This document shows, in pieces, positions 54,631 to 62,032 of a stretch of 64,000 nucleotides of DNA. Numbering within the stretch: position 1 is the stretch's first letter; every line of letters begins with the position of its first letter. The notes beneath the pieces are model-generated. The model worked only from the letters and a program-made list of their open reading frames with translations, was not told the DNA's origin and made no database searches. Source of the DNA: Rubrivivax sp. (GTDB taxonomy: Bacteria; Pseudomonadota; Gammaproteobacteria; Burkholderiales; Burkholderiaceae_C). The position numbers and the translations under genes are program-made. The DNA lies in the NCBI GenBank assembly GCA_030681795.1, contig JAUXRG010000020.1, positions 82,869 to 146,868 on the forward strand, written 5' to 3'.

Positions 54631-56681
54631 ACGGCGTCACGTCCCTGCCGATGTCGAGCTGGCCCACCGGGCGCAAGGTGGCGGCGGCCGCGTTTGCTGT
54701 CACCAGCCTCGCAGCACTGGCCTGCGCTGCGGTGTACCTGTCGGCGGTGCTGTTCCTGGTACTGAACAAGGCCAACCCAAGCCAGGCGCAGTTCACCAGC
54801 ATCGCGCAATACTGGGATTTGTACGCCGACGATGTGGCGCTTCGCAAGAAGCTCGTCGCTTCGATCGCCGTATCGGGGCTCGGGCTGCTGGTCGTGCTGC
54901 CCGGTGCGCTCTTCGCCGCGACGCGACCGCGGCGTCCTCTGCACGGCGATGCACGGTTTGCGAACCCGGGCGAGGTGGCACACGCCGGCCTGCTCGACAC
55001 CGCGAAGTCATCGAGCCCGAGCATCCTGGTCGGGCGCTACCGCGGCAAGTTCCTCGCGCTCCCCGGCCAGCTCTCGGTGATGCTGTCGGCGCCAACCCGC
55101 AGCGGCAAGGGCGTCGGCGTGGTCATCCCGAACCTGCTGAACTGGCCCGACTCGGCCGTGGTGCTCGACATCAAGGGGGAGAACTACGACATCACGGCCG
55201 GCTACCGTGCCGAGCGTGGCCAGGCCGTCTATGCGTTCTCGCCCTTCGAGGAGTCGGCGCGCAGCCACCGCTGGAACCCGCTGACTGCGGTGCGCACCAG
55301 CCCGCTGCACCGTGTCGGCGACCTGCTCACCATCGGGCAGGTGTTCTTCCCGAACGATGGCAGCGGCACGTCGTCGGAAGCGTTTTTCAATGACCAGGCG
55401 CGCAACCTTTTCCTCGGGCTCGGCCTGGTGCTGCTGGAGACACCCGAGCTGCCCCGCACCATCGGCGAACTGCTGCGCCAGTCCTCGGGCCGGGGACGGT
55501 CGCTCAAGGATCACCTCTCGGGCTTGATCGAACAGCGCAGGAACGAAGCGAGTTTGGAGCGCCCGCCCTTCTCGGACGAATGCACGGATGCCCTGCAGCG
55601 GCTGCTGTCGAATTCAGAGAACACGCTTACCAGCATCGTCTCGACGCTCAACGCGCCGCTGACGATCTTTGCCGATGCCGTGGTGGACGCGGCCACCAGC
55701 GCCGACGACTTCCGGCTCGAGGACGTGCGACGCCGCCGGATGTCGATCTACGTGCGCATCCCGCCGAACCGGCTGGCCAATGCCCGGCCGCTGCTGAGCC
55801 TGTTCTTCTCGCAACTGGTGAGCCTGAACACCCAGCACCTGCCCGAGCAGGACCCGAGCCTGAAGCTGCAATGCCTGCTGGTGAACGACGAGTTCGCAGC
55901 GATGGGGCGGGTCGGCGTGATCTCATCCGCCGCCGCTTTCCTTGCCGGCTACAACCTGCGGCTGCTGACGGTGGTGCAAGCGATGTCGCAACTCGACGCG
56001 GTCTATGGCGACAAGGACGCCCGCACCTTCGCGACCAACCACGGCCTGCAGATCCTCTACGCGCCGCGCGAACAGCGTGATGCCGACGAGTACAGCGCCA
56101 TGCTCGGGCAGTTCACCGAACGAGCCACCTCGCGCGGGCGCAGCCGGTCCTTCAGCGAGCATGGCCACAGCTCGGTCAGCCGCAACGAAAGCGAACAGCG
56201 CCGCGCGCTGTTGCTGCCGCAGGAATTCAAGGAACTCGGCAGCGAGCGCCTGGTGGTGATCTTCGAGAACTGCAAGCCGATCCTGGGCGAGAAGATCCGA
56301 TACCACCGGGAGAAGGTCTTCACCGCGCGCCTGCGGCCCGCACCGAAAGTGCCACAGATGGATATGGACCTGCACCTGGCCCGCGTGCAGCAGCGCTGGC
56401 GCTACGCCGACGACGACCTGGCACCGGGTGAAGGGTTGAGCGTGGAGGCGCTCGCGCACGACACCAACTTGCTGCCGGACAACTTCGAAGGCCCGCCTGA
56501 CAAATCCGCGGACAGCCTGCTCGACTTCTTCACCGCAGGGCGCGCACCTCCGGGCGCGGTGGCCGGCTGTGGTGGCTCCATCGAGCCCGCATCTGATGAC
56601 GACGGCGTGCTGATCGCCGAAGGGCTGACCGCCGAAGCATCGGCGCCTGAGCACGCGCTCATGTCATCCAGTCAGCCTTGA
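54627..56681 (+). CDS. virD4: VirD4/TraG coupling protein
   Basis: 684 residues. Two membrane segments (about 18-46 and 76-98), Walker A APTRSGKGVG (155-164), VVLDIKGENYDITAGYRAER, and Walker B LLVNDEFAAMG with Asp421-Glu422. SEAFFNDQARNLFLGLGLVL and LRLLTVVQAMSQLDAVYGD are T4CP blocks. It brings substrates (relaxosome DNA or protein) to the channel. The last 100 residues are acidic and variable and may serve substrate recognition. Its presence in the same operon argues for a DNA-transfer or effector-delivery machine and not a DNA-uptake system. Confidence 0.93.
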   Translation: MNGVTSLPMSSWPTGRKVAAAAFAVTSLAALACAAVYLSAVLFLVLNKANPSQAQFTSIAQYWDLYADDVALRKKLVASIAVSGLGLLVVLPGALFAATRPRRPLHGDARFANPGEVAHAGLLDTAKSSSPSILVGRYRGKFLALPGQLSVMLSAPTRSGKGVGVVIPNLLNWPDSAVVLDIKGENYDITAGYRAERGQAVYAFSPFEESARSHRWNPLTAVRTSPLHRVGDLLTIGQVFFPNDGSGTSSEAFFNDQARNLFLGLGLVLLETPELPRTIGELLRQSSGRGRSLKDHLSGLIEQRRNEASLERPPFSDECTDALQRLLSNSENTLTSIVSTLNAPLTIFADAVVDAATSADDFRLEDVRRRRMSIYVRIPPNRLANARPLLSLFFSQLVSLNTQHLPEQDPSLKLQCLLVNDEFAAMGRVGVISSAAAFLAGYNLRLLTVVQAMSQLDAVYGDKDARTFATNHGLQILYAPREQRDADEYSAMLGQFTERATSRGRSRSFSEHGHSSVSRNESEQRRALLLPQEFKELGSERLVVIFENCKPILGEKIRYHREKVFTARLRPAPKVPQMDMDLHLARVQQRWRYADDDLAPGEGLSVEALAHDTNLLPDNFEGPPDKSADSLLDFFTAGRAPPGAVAGCGGSIEPASDDDGVLIAEGLTAEASAPEHALMSSSQP

Positions 56682-56716
56682 CTCTTTGGCCTTGAGCACC
56701 ACACGGGAGACTCGCC

Positions 56717-57349
56717 ATGCGTTCTGCTCTGCCCTTGATTCCCATGCTGCTGGTGCTGGGCTCCTGCGGCTCACCGCCGAAGCCGCCCACCGTGGATGAG
56801 TCGCTCAAGCGGCCGGTCAACTCAGCGATGGCGGTGGAGCTGCAGGTCTGCAAGAGCGATCTGCAGAACACGCGCATCGTCGCCACCGAGTCAGGCCGAC
56901 TCGCGGAGATTGCCGCTGCAACCCTTGAGCGTGTGTCGGCGCGCCAGCAGGTCATCGTCGCCATGGCTTCGGCGCCGCAAGCAAACAGTGTCTTCACCAT
57001 TCGCTTCGACTTCGGCAGCACGCGCGTCGTTGTCCCGGCGGACAGCGCATCCGCCCTGATCGACAACGCGCGCGCCGCGCCACTGGTGCTGCTGCGTGGC
57101 CGAACGGACGGCGCCACCGACTCCACCGCCGAAAGCCGCATCGCGCGCGAGCGGGCGGTGGCGGTGCGTGACTACCTGGTCGGCGCGGGCGTTGATCCGG
57201 CCCGCATCCGGGCCACGTATCAACCGGTGGGTGACTTCGCCGCTGACAACTCGAGCCCGTCCGGCCAGGGAATGAACCGGCGGGTCGAGATCGAGGTGTA
57301 CCGGTCGCTGCCCGTCGCGATGAGCACGACGCCGGCGGCGCTTCCTTGA
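56717..57349 (+). CDS. OmpA-domain lipoprotein of the secretion operon, candidate VirB7
   Basis: 210 residues. Signal sequence ending LGSC (Cys17 lipidated), a short VirB7-like stretch (PPKPPTVDESLKRPVNSAMA), then an OmpA-like peptidoglycan-binding domain: TIRFDFGSTRVVVPADSASA, RARERAVAVRDYL-like ARERAVAVRDYLVGAGVDPA and NRRVEIEVYRS. No separate VirB7 gene is found in the operon, so this protein may replace it, anchoring the core complex to outer membrane and cell wall. It starts 35 bases after virD4. Confidence 0.75.
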   Translation: MRSALPLIPMLLVLGSCGSPPKPPTVDESLKRPVNSAMAVELQVCKSDLQNTRIVATESGRLAEIAAATLERVSARQQVIVAMASAPQANSVFTIRFDFGSTRVVVPADSASALIDNARAAPLVLLRGRTDGATDSTAESRIARERAVAVRDYLVGAGVDPARIRATYQPVGDFAADNSSPSGQGMNRRVEIEVYRSLPVAMSTTPAALP

Positions 57350-57415
57350 CCAGCCGCGCCGGTCGCTTCTTGCTTCACTCCCAACGTCGATTCCGACAAG
57401 CCTTGCGAGGTCGCC

Positions 57416-58552
57416 ATGGATGCAGAGAACAACCAAACCCGCCGCCTGGCACCCGCCCATGGAGGCACAGTCGAACCCGCCAATCGAGCGACCATCGCGA
57501 AGGATCGGTTCCAGACGCCGATCGAAGTCCCAGGCGAGCGGTACGAGCTCCGCGATCCGTTCGCCGAAGTGACCTACAGGGCGAACACTCTTCCGGAAAT
57601 CGTGGCCAAAGCTGATCAGCTCGGCAGCAGCAGGTTCACGGCGATCGATACGCAAGGCTCGCGAACGACCTTGCAGAAGGTCGATGGCGAGTGGCAACGT
57701 GGCACTCAACGCGCCGCCTTGCCCGAGCGGCCACTGGACGCCACACCGATGCGCGACGATGGACCACAACCGACAAACGTGGTGCCGATCCCCAGGCCTG
57801 CGGCGCAGCCCGAGGCGGCAGTTGCCCAATCCCTCGCCAAGATCGACGCACAGGCCGAGCGCGCCGCCCAGGTCGCGCGGCTGGAAGCCGCGTTGGTCGA
57901 TCGCTACCTCATCAAACGGGCCCCTGTGACGGTGGGCGACGTGACGATCGGCCGCACCGAGTACCGGTTCCGCGGCGACACATCGCGGGTGGCTTTCACG
58001 GAATCGACCTTCCGGCTGGCGACGGACACCAATAGCCCTTCGGTGGCACGGTCGATGGTCGATGTGGCCGAGGCGCGCAACTGGCGCGCGCTGCGCGTGT
58101 CGGGCAACGAGGACTTCAAACGCATGGTGTGGCTGGAAGCGTCGGTGCGTGGCGTCAAGACGCTGGGGTACGAGCCGAACCCTGCTGACCTGGAAGTGCT
58201 GAAGAAGGAACGTGAAGCACGGCTGGTCAACCGGATCGAGCCGGAAAGGTTTGCAAAGGGGGACAGCCCCGGGGCTGCTGCGGCGCCCGCCGAGAAAGCC
58301 TCCGCCCGTGGCGGTGGCGGGCGCAAGGCGGTGCTGGCCGCCATCGAGGCGGTGCTGGTCGCCAAGCGCGTGCCCGAGAAGCAGCGCGAGGCCGTGATGG
58401 CGGCGGCCACAGAGAAGCTCGCTCAACGCCTGCGCGAAGGTCAGTCGCTCAAGGTCAAGGTCTACGACAAAGCGGCACCTTCGCAGCGGCCGGTGGTCGT
58501 GCCGAGTCCGGAAGTGCAGCGCAGCCGCGAGCGTGCTGCGCCGGTGCGTTGA
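57416..58552 (+). CDS. LPD7-domain protein of the conjugation operon
   Basis: 378 residues, no signal peptide. The middle (about 175-270) resembles the large polyvalent protein-associated domain LPD7: YRFRGDTSRVAFTESTFRLA, ARSMVDVAEARNWRALRVSG and MVWLEASVRGVKTLGYEPN. LPD7 occurs in relaxases and other proteins of mobile elements. The N-terminus has a second short module (YELRDPFAEVTYRANTLPEI), the C-terminus is Ala/Gly-rich with a basic helix. The relaxase catalytic motifs (HUH or MOB) are not seen, so this is an accessory protein, perhaps of DNA processing. Confidence 0.7.
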   Translation: MDAENNQTRRLAPAHGGTVEPANRATIAKDRFQTPIEVPGERYELRDPFAEVTYRANTLPEIVAKADQLGSSRFTAIDTQGSRTTLQKVDGEWQRGTQRAALPERPLDATPMRDDGPQPTNVVPIPRPAAQPEAAVAQSLAKIDAQAERAAQVARLEAALVDRYLIKRAPVTVGDVTIGRTEYRFRGDTSRVAFTESTFRLATDTNSPSVARSMVDVAEARNWRALRVSGNEDFKRMVWLEASVRGVKTLGYEPNPADLEVLKKEREARLVNRIEPERFAKGDSPGAAAAPAEKASARGGGGRKAVLAAIEAVLVAKRVPEKQREAVMAAATEKLAQRLREGQSLKVKVYDKAAPSQRPVVVPSPEVQRSRERAAPVR

Positions 58553-58561
58553 GGCAATGAC

Positions 58562-59842
58562 GTGCAAGAGCCAGCGCCTGGCCACGGCCTGACTGCGCCA
58601 CCGTCCGTCTTCGAGGTGGGTGGTCAGCGGTTTGAGGCGGCATCGCGCGGGTTCGCCGAAGCCATTGCAGATGCGCACACTGCGCACGATCGACCTCGCT
58701 GCATGTGCCTGGTCGAGGGCGTCGAGATGTACGTGGCTCGCCTCGCGGGCACGAATGAGGGCTTCATCGTCAAGCGCATGCCGAACACCGGCAGCCACCA
58801 CGCACCCGACTGCCCATCCTACGAACCGCCTGCGGAGTCCTCCGGCCTGGGGCAGGTCTTGGGATCGGCGATCACCGAAGACCCGACCACCGGTGAAACG
58901 ACCTTGAAACTCGACTTCTCGATGTCGAAGATCGCAGGACGCGCCGCGATGCCGGCAGCCGGTGGGGACAGCGACAGCGTGGCCAGCAGTGGCACGAAGC
59001 TCTCTCTGCGGGGGCTGCTGCACTATCTGTGGGACCAGGCCAACCTGACACGCTGGCAGCCTGGGTTTGCAGGCAAGCGAACCTGGGGCACGGTGCGCAG
59101 GCATCTGCTGCTGGCGGCAGACAACAAGATCGCGCGTGGAGATTCACTCCGCTCGCGGCTCTATGTCCCCGAGGTCTTCTCGGTCGATCAGCGCGATGCG
59201 ATCAACGCCAGGCGGATGGCGCAGTGGTCGCAGGCCATCGCGGCACCCGGCAAGCCACAGCACCTGATGCTGCTGGTAGCCGAGGTGAAGGAGATCGTGC
59301 CGGCGCGCTATGGCTTCAAGGCCGTGTTGAAGCATGTGCCCGACCAGGCCTTCGCGCTGGACGAGCAACTCTACCGCCGGCTCGGCCGGCGCTTCGAGTC
59401 GGCGCTGGCGCTGTGGGGCGCCGCCGACGACATCCACATGGTGATGATGGCGACCTTCAGCGTCGCAGCGGCGGGCGTCCCGACCATCGTGGAGCTGTCG
59501 CTGATGCCGGTGACACGGTACTGGCTGCCGGTCGAAGACGGATTCGAAAAGCAGCTCATTGAGCGGCTCGTCGCTGATGGGCGGTCCTTCGTGAAGGGGC
59601 TTCGCTACAACCTGGGTGCGGGGAGCGCGCTGGCCAGTGCAACGCTGACCGACTGCGAGGATTCGGCACCGTTGCTGTTCGTCGTTCACGCGGGCATCGA
59701 GGACAGCGGGCGGTACCTTCAGGTGGGCGAACCTTCGGCACCGGCGTGGCTTTGGAATCCATCGAACGAAGCGATGCCATCGCTGCCGCCTAGGCAACCG
59801 CATCACCCAAGAGCGGCTGAATCCGCGGTCGAGTGCCGATGA
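58562..59842 (+). CDS. DUF1173 protein of the conjugation operon
   Basis: 426 residues from GTG 58562, 9 bases after the LPD7 gene. The N-terminus has a Cys/His-containing segment (RPRCMCLVEGVEMYVAR, TGSHHAPDCPSYEPP) that may bind zinc. LSLRGLLHYLWDQANLTRWQ and RTWGTVRRHLLLAADNKIAR are typical of DUF1173, found almost only beside conjugation genes. Function unknown. Last gene of the rightward conjugation operon before the AbiE promoter. Confidence 0.75.
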   Translation: MQEPAPGHGLTAPPSVFEVGGQRFEAASRGFAEAIADAHTAHDRPRCMCLVEGVEMYVARLAGTNEGFIVKRMPNTGSHHAPDCPSYEPPAESSGLGQVLGSAITEDPTTGETTLKLDFSMSKIAGRAAMPAAGGDSDSVASSGTKLSLRGLLHYLWDQANLTRWQPGFAGKRTWGTVRRHLLLAADNKIARGDSLRSRLYVPEVFSVDQRDAINARRMAQWSQAIAAPGKPQHLMLLVAEVKEIVPARYGFKAVLKHVPDQAFALDEQLYRRLGRRFESALALWGAADDIHMVMMATFSVAAAGVPTIVELSLMPVTRYWLPVEDGFEKQLIERLVADGRSFVKGLRYNLGAGSALASATLTDCEDSAPLLFVVHAGIEDSGRYLQVGEPSAPAWLWNPSNEAMPSLPPRQPHHPRAAESAVECR

Positions 59843-59870
59843 GCGACTCTTTCCTCGCAGCCCCGCTGAA

Positions 59871-59921
59871 ATGGTATAAATGCTCGGATGTTTCGTTGAT
59901 TCGCCCGAGGATTCATACCAT
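59871..59921 (+). promoter_or_regulatory. Bipartite dyad operator/promoter of the AbiE pair
   Basis: ATGGTAT (59871-59877), 5 bases, CTCGG (59883-59887), 17 bases, CCGAG (59905-59909), 5 bases, ATACCAT (59915-59921): a perfectly symmetric two-part inverted repeat that ends on the AbiEi start codon. AbiEi antitoxins are known to bind inverted repeats at their own promoter. The segment TATAAAT next to the left arm could be part of the -10 region. Confidence 0.65.
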
Positions 59922-60543
59922 GCCTGCCTCTGATACGTCCACGCAGCGCACCCAGGCGCTGGCGCTGCTCAAGCGGCGGGGGATGACGCGGCTCGGGGAG
60001 TTCAGTGCGGCGGGCATCACCGCCACCACGGTCGGCCGCATGGAGCGAGCCGGCGAGGTCGTGCGCCTCGCCCGCGGGCTCTACCAACTGCCCGACGCCG
60101 CGCTCGATGCGCAGCAGCCCCTGGCCGAAGCGGCCCGGCTGGTACCTAAAGGCGTCATCTGCCTGGCCTCGGCCCTGGCGTTCCATGGCCTCACCGACCA
60201 GATGCCGCCGAAGGTCTGGATCGCCATCGGGCGCAAAGACTGGCGCCCCAGGTTCACCTATCCGCCGATCCGCATCGCCCGGTTCTCTGACGAGCTTCTG
60301 TGCCGCAGCGTCGAGCGCAAGAAGATCGCCGGCACGCCCGTACCTGTGTTCGGTGTTGCCAAGACGGTGGCCGACCTGTTCCGCTACCGTCGAACGGTGG
60401 GCGATGCGCTTGCCATCGAGGGACTGCGCCAGGCGCTCCGCCGGCGCAAGGCCACGCCTGCCGAGATCGCTCGCGAGGCCGAAGCCGCGGGCGTTTGGGC
60501 CACGATGGAGCCCTACGTCATGGCGCTGACCAGCGATGCCTGA
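59920..60543 (+). CDS. abiEi: AbiEi-type antitoxin and autorepressor
   Basis: 207 residues. Residues about 8-70 form a winged helix (QALALLKRRGMTRLGEFSAA, VGRMERAGEVVRLARGLYQL), and the rest is the AbiEi C-terminal antitoxin domain (GVICLASALAFHGLTDQMPP, VWIAIGRKDWRPRF, FGVAKTVADLFRYRRTVGDA). In the type IV AbiE system AbiEi represses the operon and opposes AbiEii without direct binding. ATG 59920 lies within the dyad operator. The end overlaps the toxin gene by 8 bases. Confidence 0.9.
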   Translation: MPASDTSTQRTQALALLKRRGMTRLGEFSAAGITATTVGRMERAGEVVRLARGLYQLPDAALDAQQPLAEAARLVPKGVICLASALAFHGLTDQMPPKVWIAIGRKDWRPRFTYPPIRIARFSDELLCRSVERKKIAGTPVPVFGVAKTVADLFRYRRTVGDALAIEGLRQALRRRKATPAEIAREAEAAGVWATMEPYVMALTSDA

Positions 60544-61390
60544 TCGCCCGCGCAACGTCGGCGCCTCAGTGCGCCAGCGCCTATTGAACCTGGCACATGC
60601 GCGCGGCCAGCCCATGGAACTGCTGCTCACGCGCTATGCGCTGGAGCGCCTGTTGCATCGGCTGAGCGTTTCCCCGCACCGCGAGCGGTTCGTGCTGAAG
60701 GGTGCGATGCTGCTGGCCACCTGGTTCGACGAACCACACCGCGCGACGCGCGACGTGGACCTGCTTGCTTTCGGGGACGCAGCGGAGGATGCGCTGCTCG
60801 GGACATTCCGCGAAATCATGGCGGTCGAGGTTGACGACGGCGTGAGCTTCGACATCAAGGGCCTGCGAATCGAGACCATCCGCGAAGAGGTCGAGTACGG
60901 CGGGTCGCGCCTTCGCACCACGGCGGCACTCGCTGGCGCGCGCATTCCTATCACGGTCGACATCGGCTTCGGCGATGCCGTCGAGCCCGGTGTCGAAGAC
61001 ATCGATCTGCCGGTGTTGCTCAACATGCCGTCGCCTCACCTGCGCGCCTATCCGCCCGAGACTGTCATTGCCGAGAAGTTTCATGCGATGGTGACACTGG
61101 GTATGGCCAACAGTCGGATTAAGGACTACTACGACGTTTGGATGCTCATGAGTGCTTTCGAGCTCGACCCAGAGCGACTGCGAAGGGCCATCGTGGCGAC
61201 CTTTGCGCGGCGCAGCACGGCGATCCCTGCGGAGGTCCCTGATGGGCTCAGCGACGCCTTTGCAACCGATCCTGGGAAGCATCGGCAGTGGAGTGCTTTT
61301 GCTCGAAACCTCTCTGGTTCGGTCCCTGGCCTTGGTCTCATCGTCGGCGACCTTCGACAGCGACTGTCAGTCTTCCTAGCGCCGAACTGA
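60536..61390 (+). CDS. abiEii: AbiEii-type nucleotidyltransferase toxin
   Basis: 284 residues of the DUF1814/AbiEii family. The nucleotidyltransferase motif is VLKGAMLLATWF followed by RATRDVDLLAFG (Thr71, Asp73, Asp75). The later block PPETVIAEKFHAMV with NSRIKDYYDVWML contains the conserved Lys and Asp of the family. Toxins of this family add nucleotides to tRNA or other targets and block growth, giving abortive phage defence or element maintenance. Overlaps abiEi, so expression is coupled. Confidence 0.92.
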   Translation: MPDRPRNVGASVRQRLLNLAHARGQPMELLLTRYALERLLHRLSVSPHRERFVLKGAMLLATWFDEPHRATRDVDLLAFGDAAEDALLGTFREIMAVEVDDGVSFDIKGLRIETIREEVEYGGSRLRTTAALAGARIPITVDIGFGDAVEPGVEDIDLPVLLNMPSPHLRAYPPETVIAEKFHAMVTLGMANSRIKDYYDVWMLMSAFELDPERLRRAIVATFARRSTAIPAEVPDGLSDAFATDPGKHRQWSAFARNLSGSVPGLGLIVGDLRQRLSVFLAPN

Positions 61391-61400
61391 TTTTCAAGAC

Positions 61401-61437
61401 ACCTGCCCGTTCAGGTCGGCCGCGAAAGTGGGCGGCC
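61401..61437. terminator. Possible bidirectional hairpin between convergent genes
   Basis: Two stems, ACCTG-N6-CAGGT (61401-61416) and GGCCGC-N8-GCGGCC (61418-61437), in the short gap between the convergent abiEii and cap3 genes. No T run follows on either strand, so termination is only suggested by position. Confidence 0.3.
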
Positions 61438-61492
61438 ATGGCTCTTTCAGGATGTCAAGCCAAGGGTACTCAGCGGGCACCTTGAATCGTGC

Positions 61493-62032
61493 CTAGACCG
61501 CACCGGATTGGTCAGCGGCGGTCAGTGCCCAAGCCAACGTATTGCCAGCCGAAACGGTCAACAACGCGAGACCACCAGAACCGATAGTCCGACCCACGAT
61601 GAGCATCACCAATGAATTGCTGTTGAGCTTTGAACTGGCGATGAGCCGGGTCATCGCATCGCTGTCAAGGTTGGAAGCGCTCGGGTGGTCCTCCGCATGG
61701 GTATGCCACTCACCGAGGTACAGAAGACCCGCCATCGATTGAGCTTCAACGGCACGCTGAGCCGCTGCCGGATTCGATCGGTAGCGGTAGCGTGTGCGCT
61801 CGTCTCCAGCATAGGGGCCGGTGGCACAAACAATTCTCACGAAAGCCTCGTCGACAGTACCAAAGAGTTGCCCACCCGCCTCTGTGGCTCTGGCGGAAGT
61901 CTGCCGGTGGCGTTGAACGTGCGACAACACTTCTGGCTCGAGCCGCACACGTTGGGTGTAGCCGTCGGCGTGACCAACGATGGGTTGCTGTGCCTGCTGC
62001 CGAAAGACGCGCGACAAAGCCTTCAGTACCAA
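61493..62032 (-). CDS. cap3: Cap3-like JAB/JAMM isopeptidase
   Basis: 179 residues. The JAMM zinc site is complete: Glu51 in TEAGGQLFG, His110 and His112 in GEWHTHAEDHPS, Ser120 and Asp123 in ASNLDSDAM (H-x-H-x7-S-x2-D). In type II CBASS, Cap3 removes Cap2-conjugated proteins, reversing the modification. The start is TTG at 62032, overlapping the cap2 stop by 10 bases; no ATG in frame is near, so the start is less certain than the domain. Order cap2-cap3 on one strand matches the canonical operon. Confidence 0.82.
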   Translation of the reverse strand: MVLKALSRVFRQQAQQPIVGHADGYTQRVRLEPEVLSHVQRHRQTSARATEAGGQLFGTVDEAFVRIVCATGPYAGDERTRYRYRSNPAAAQRAVEAQSMAGLLYLGEWHTHAEDHPSASNLDSDAMTRLIASSKLNSNSLVMLIVGRTIGSGGLALLTVSAGNTLAWALTAADQSGAV

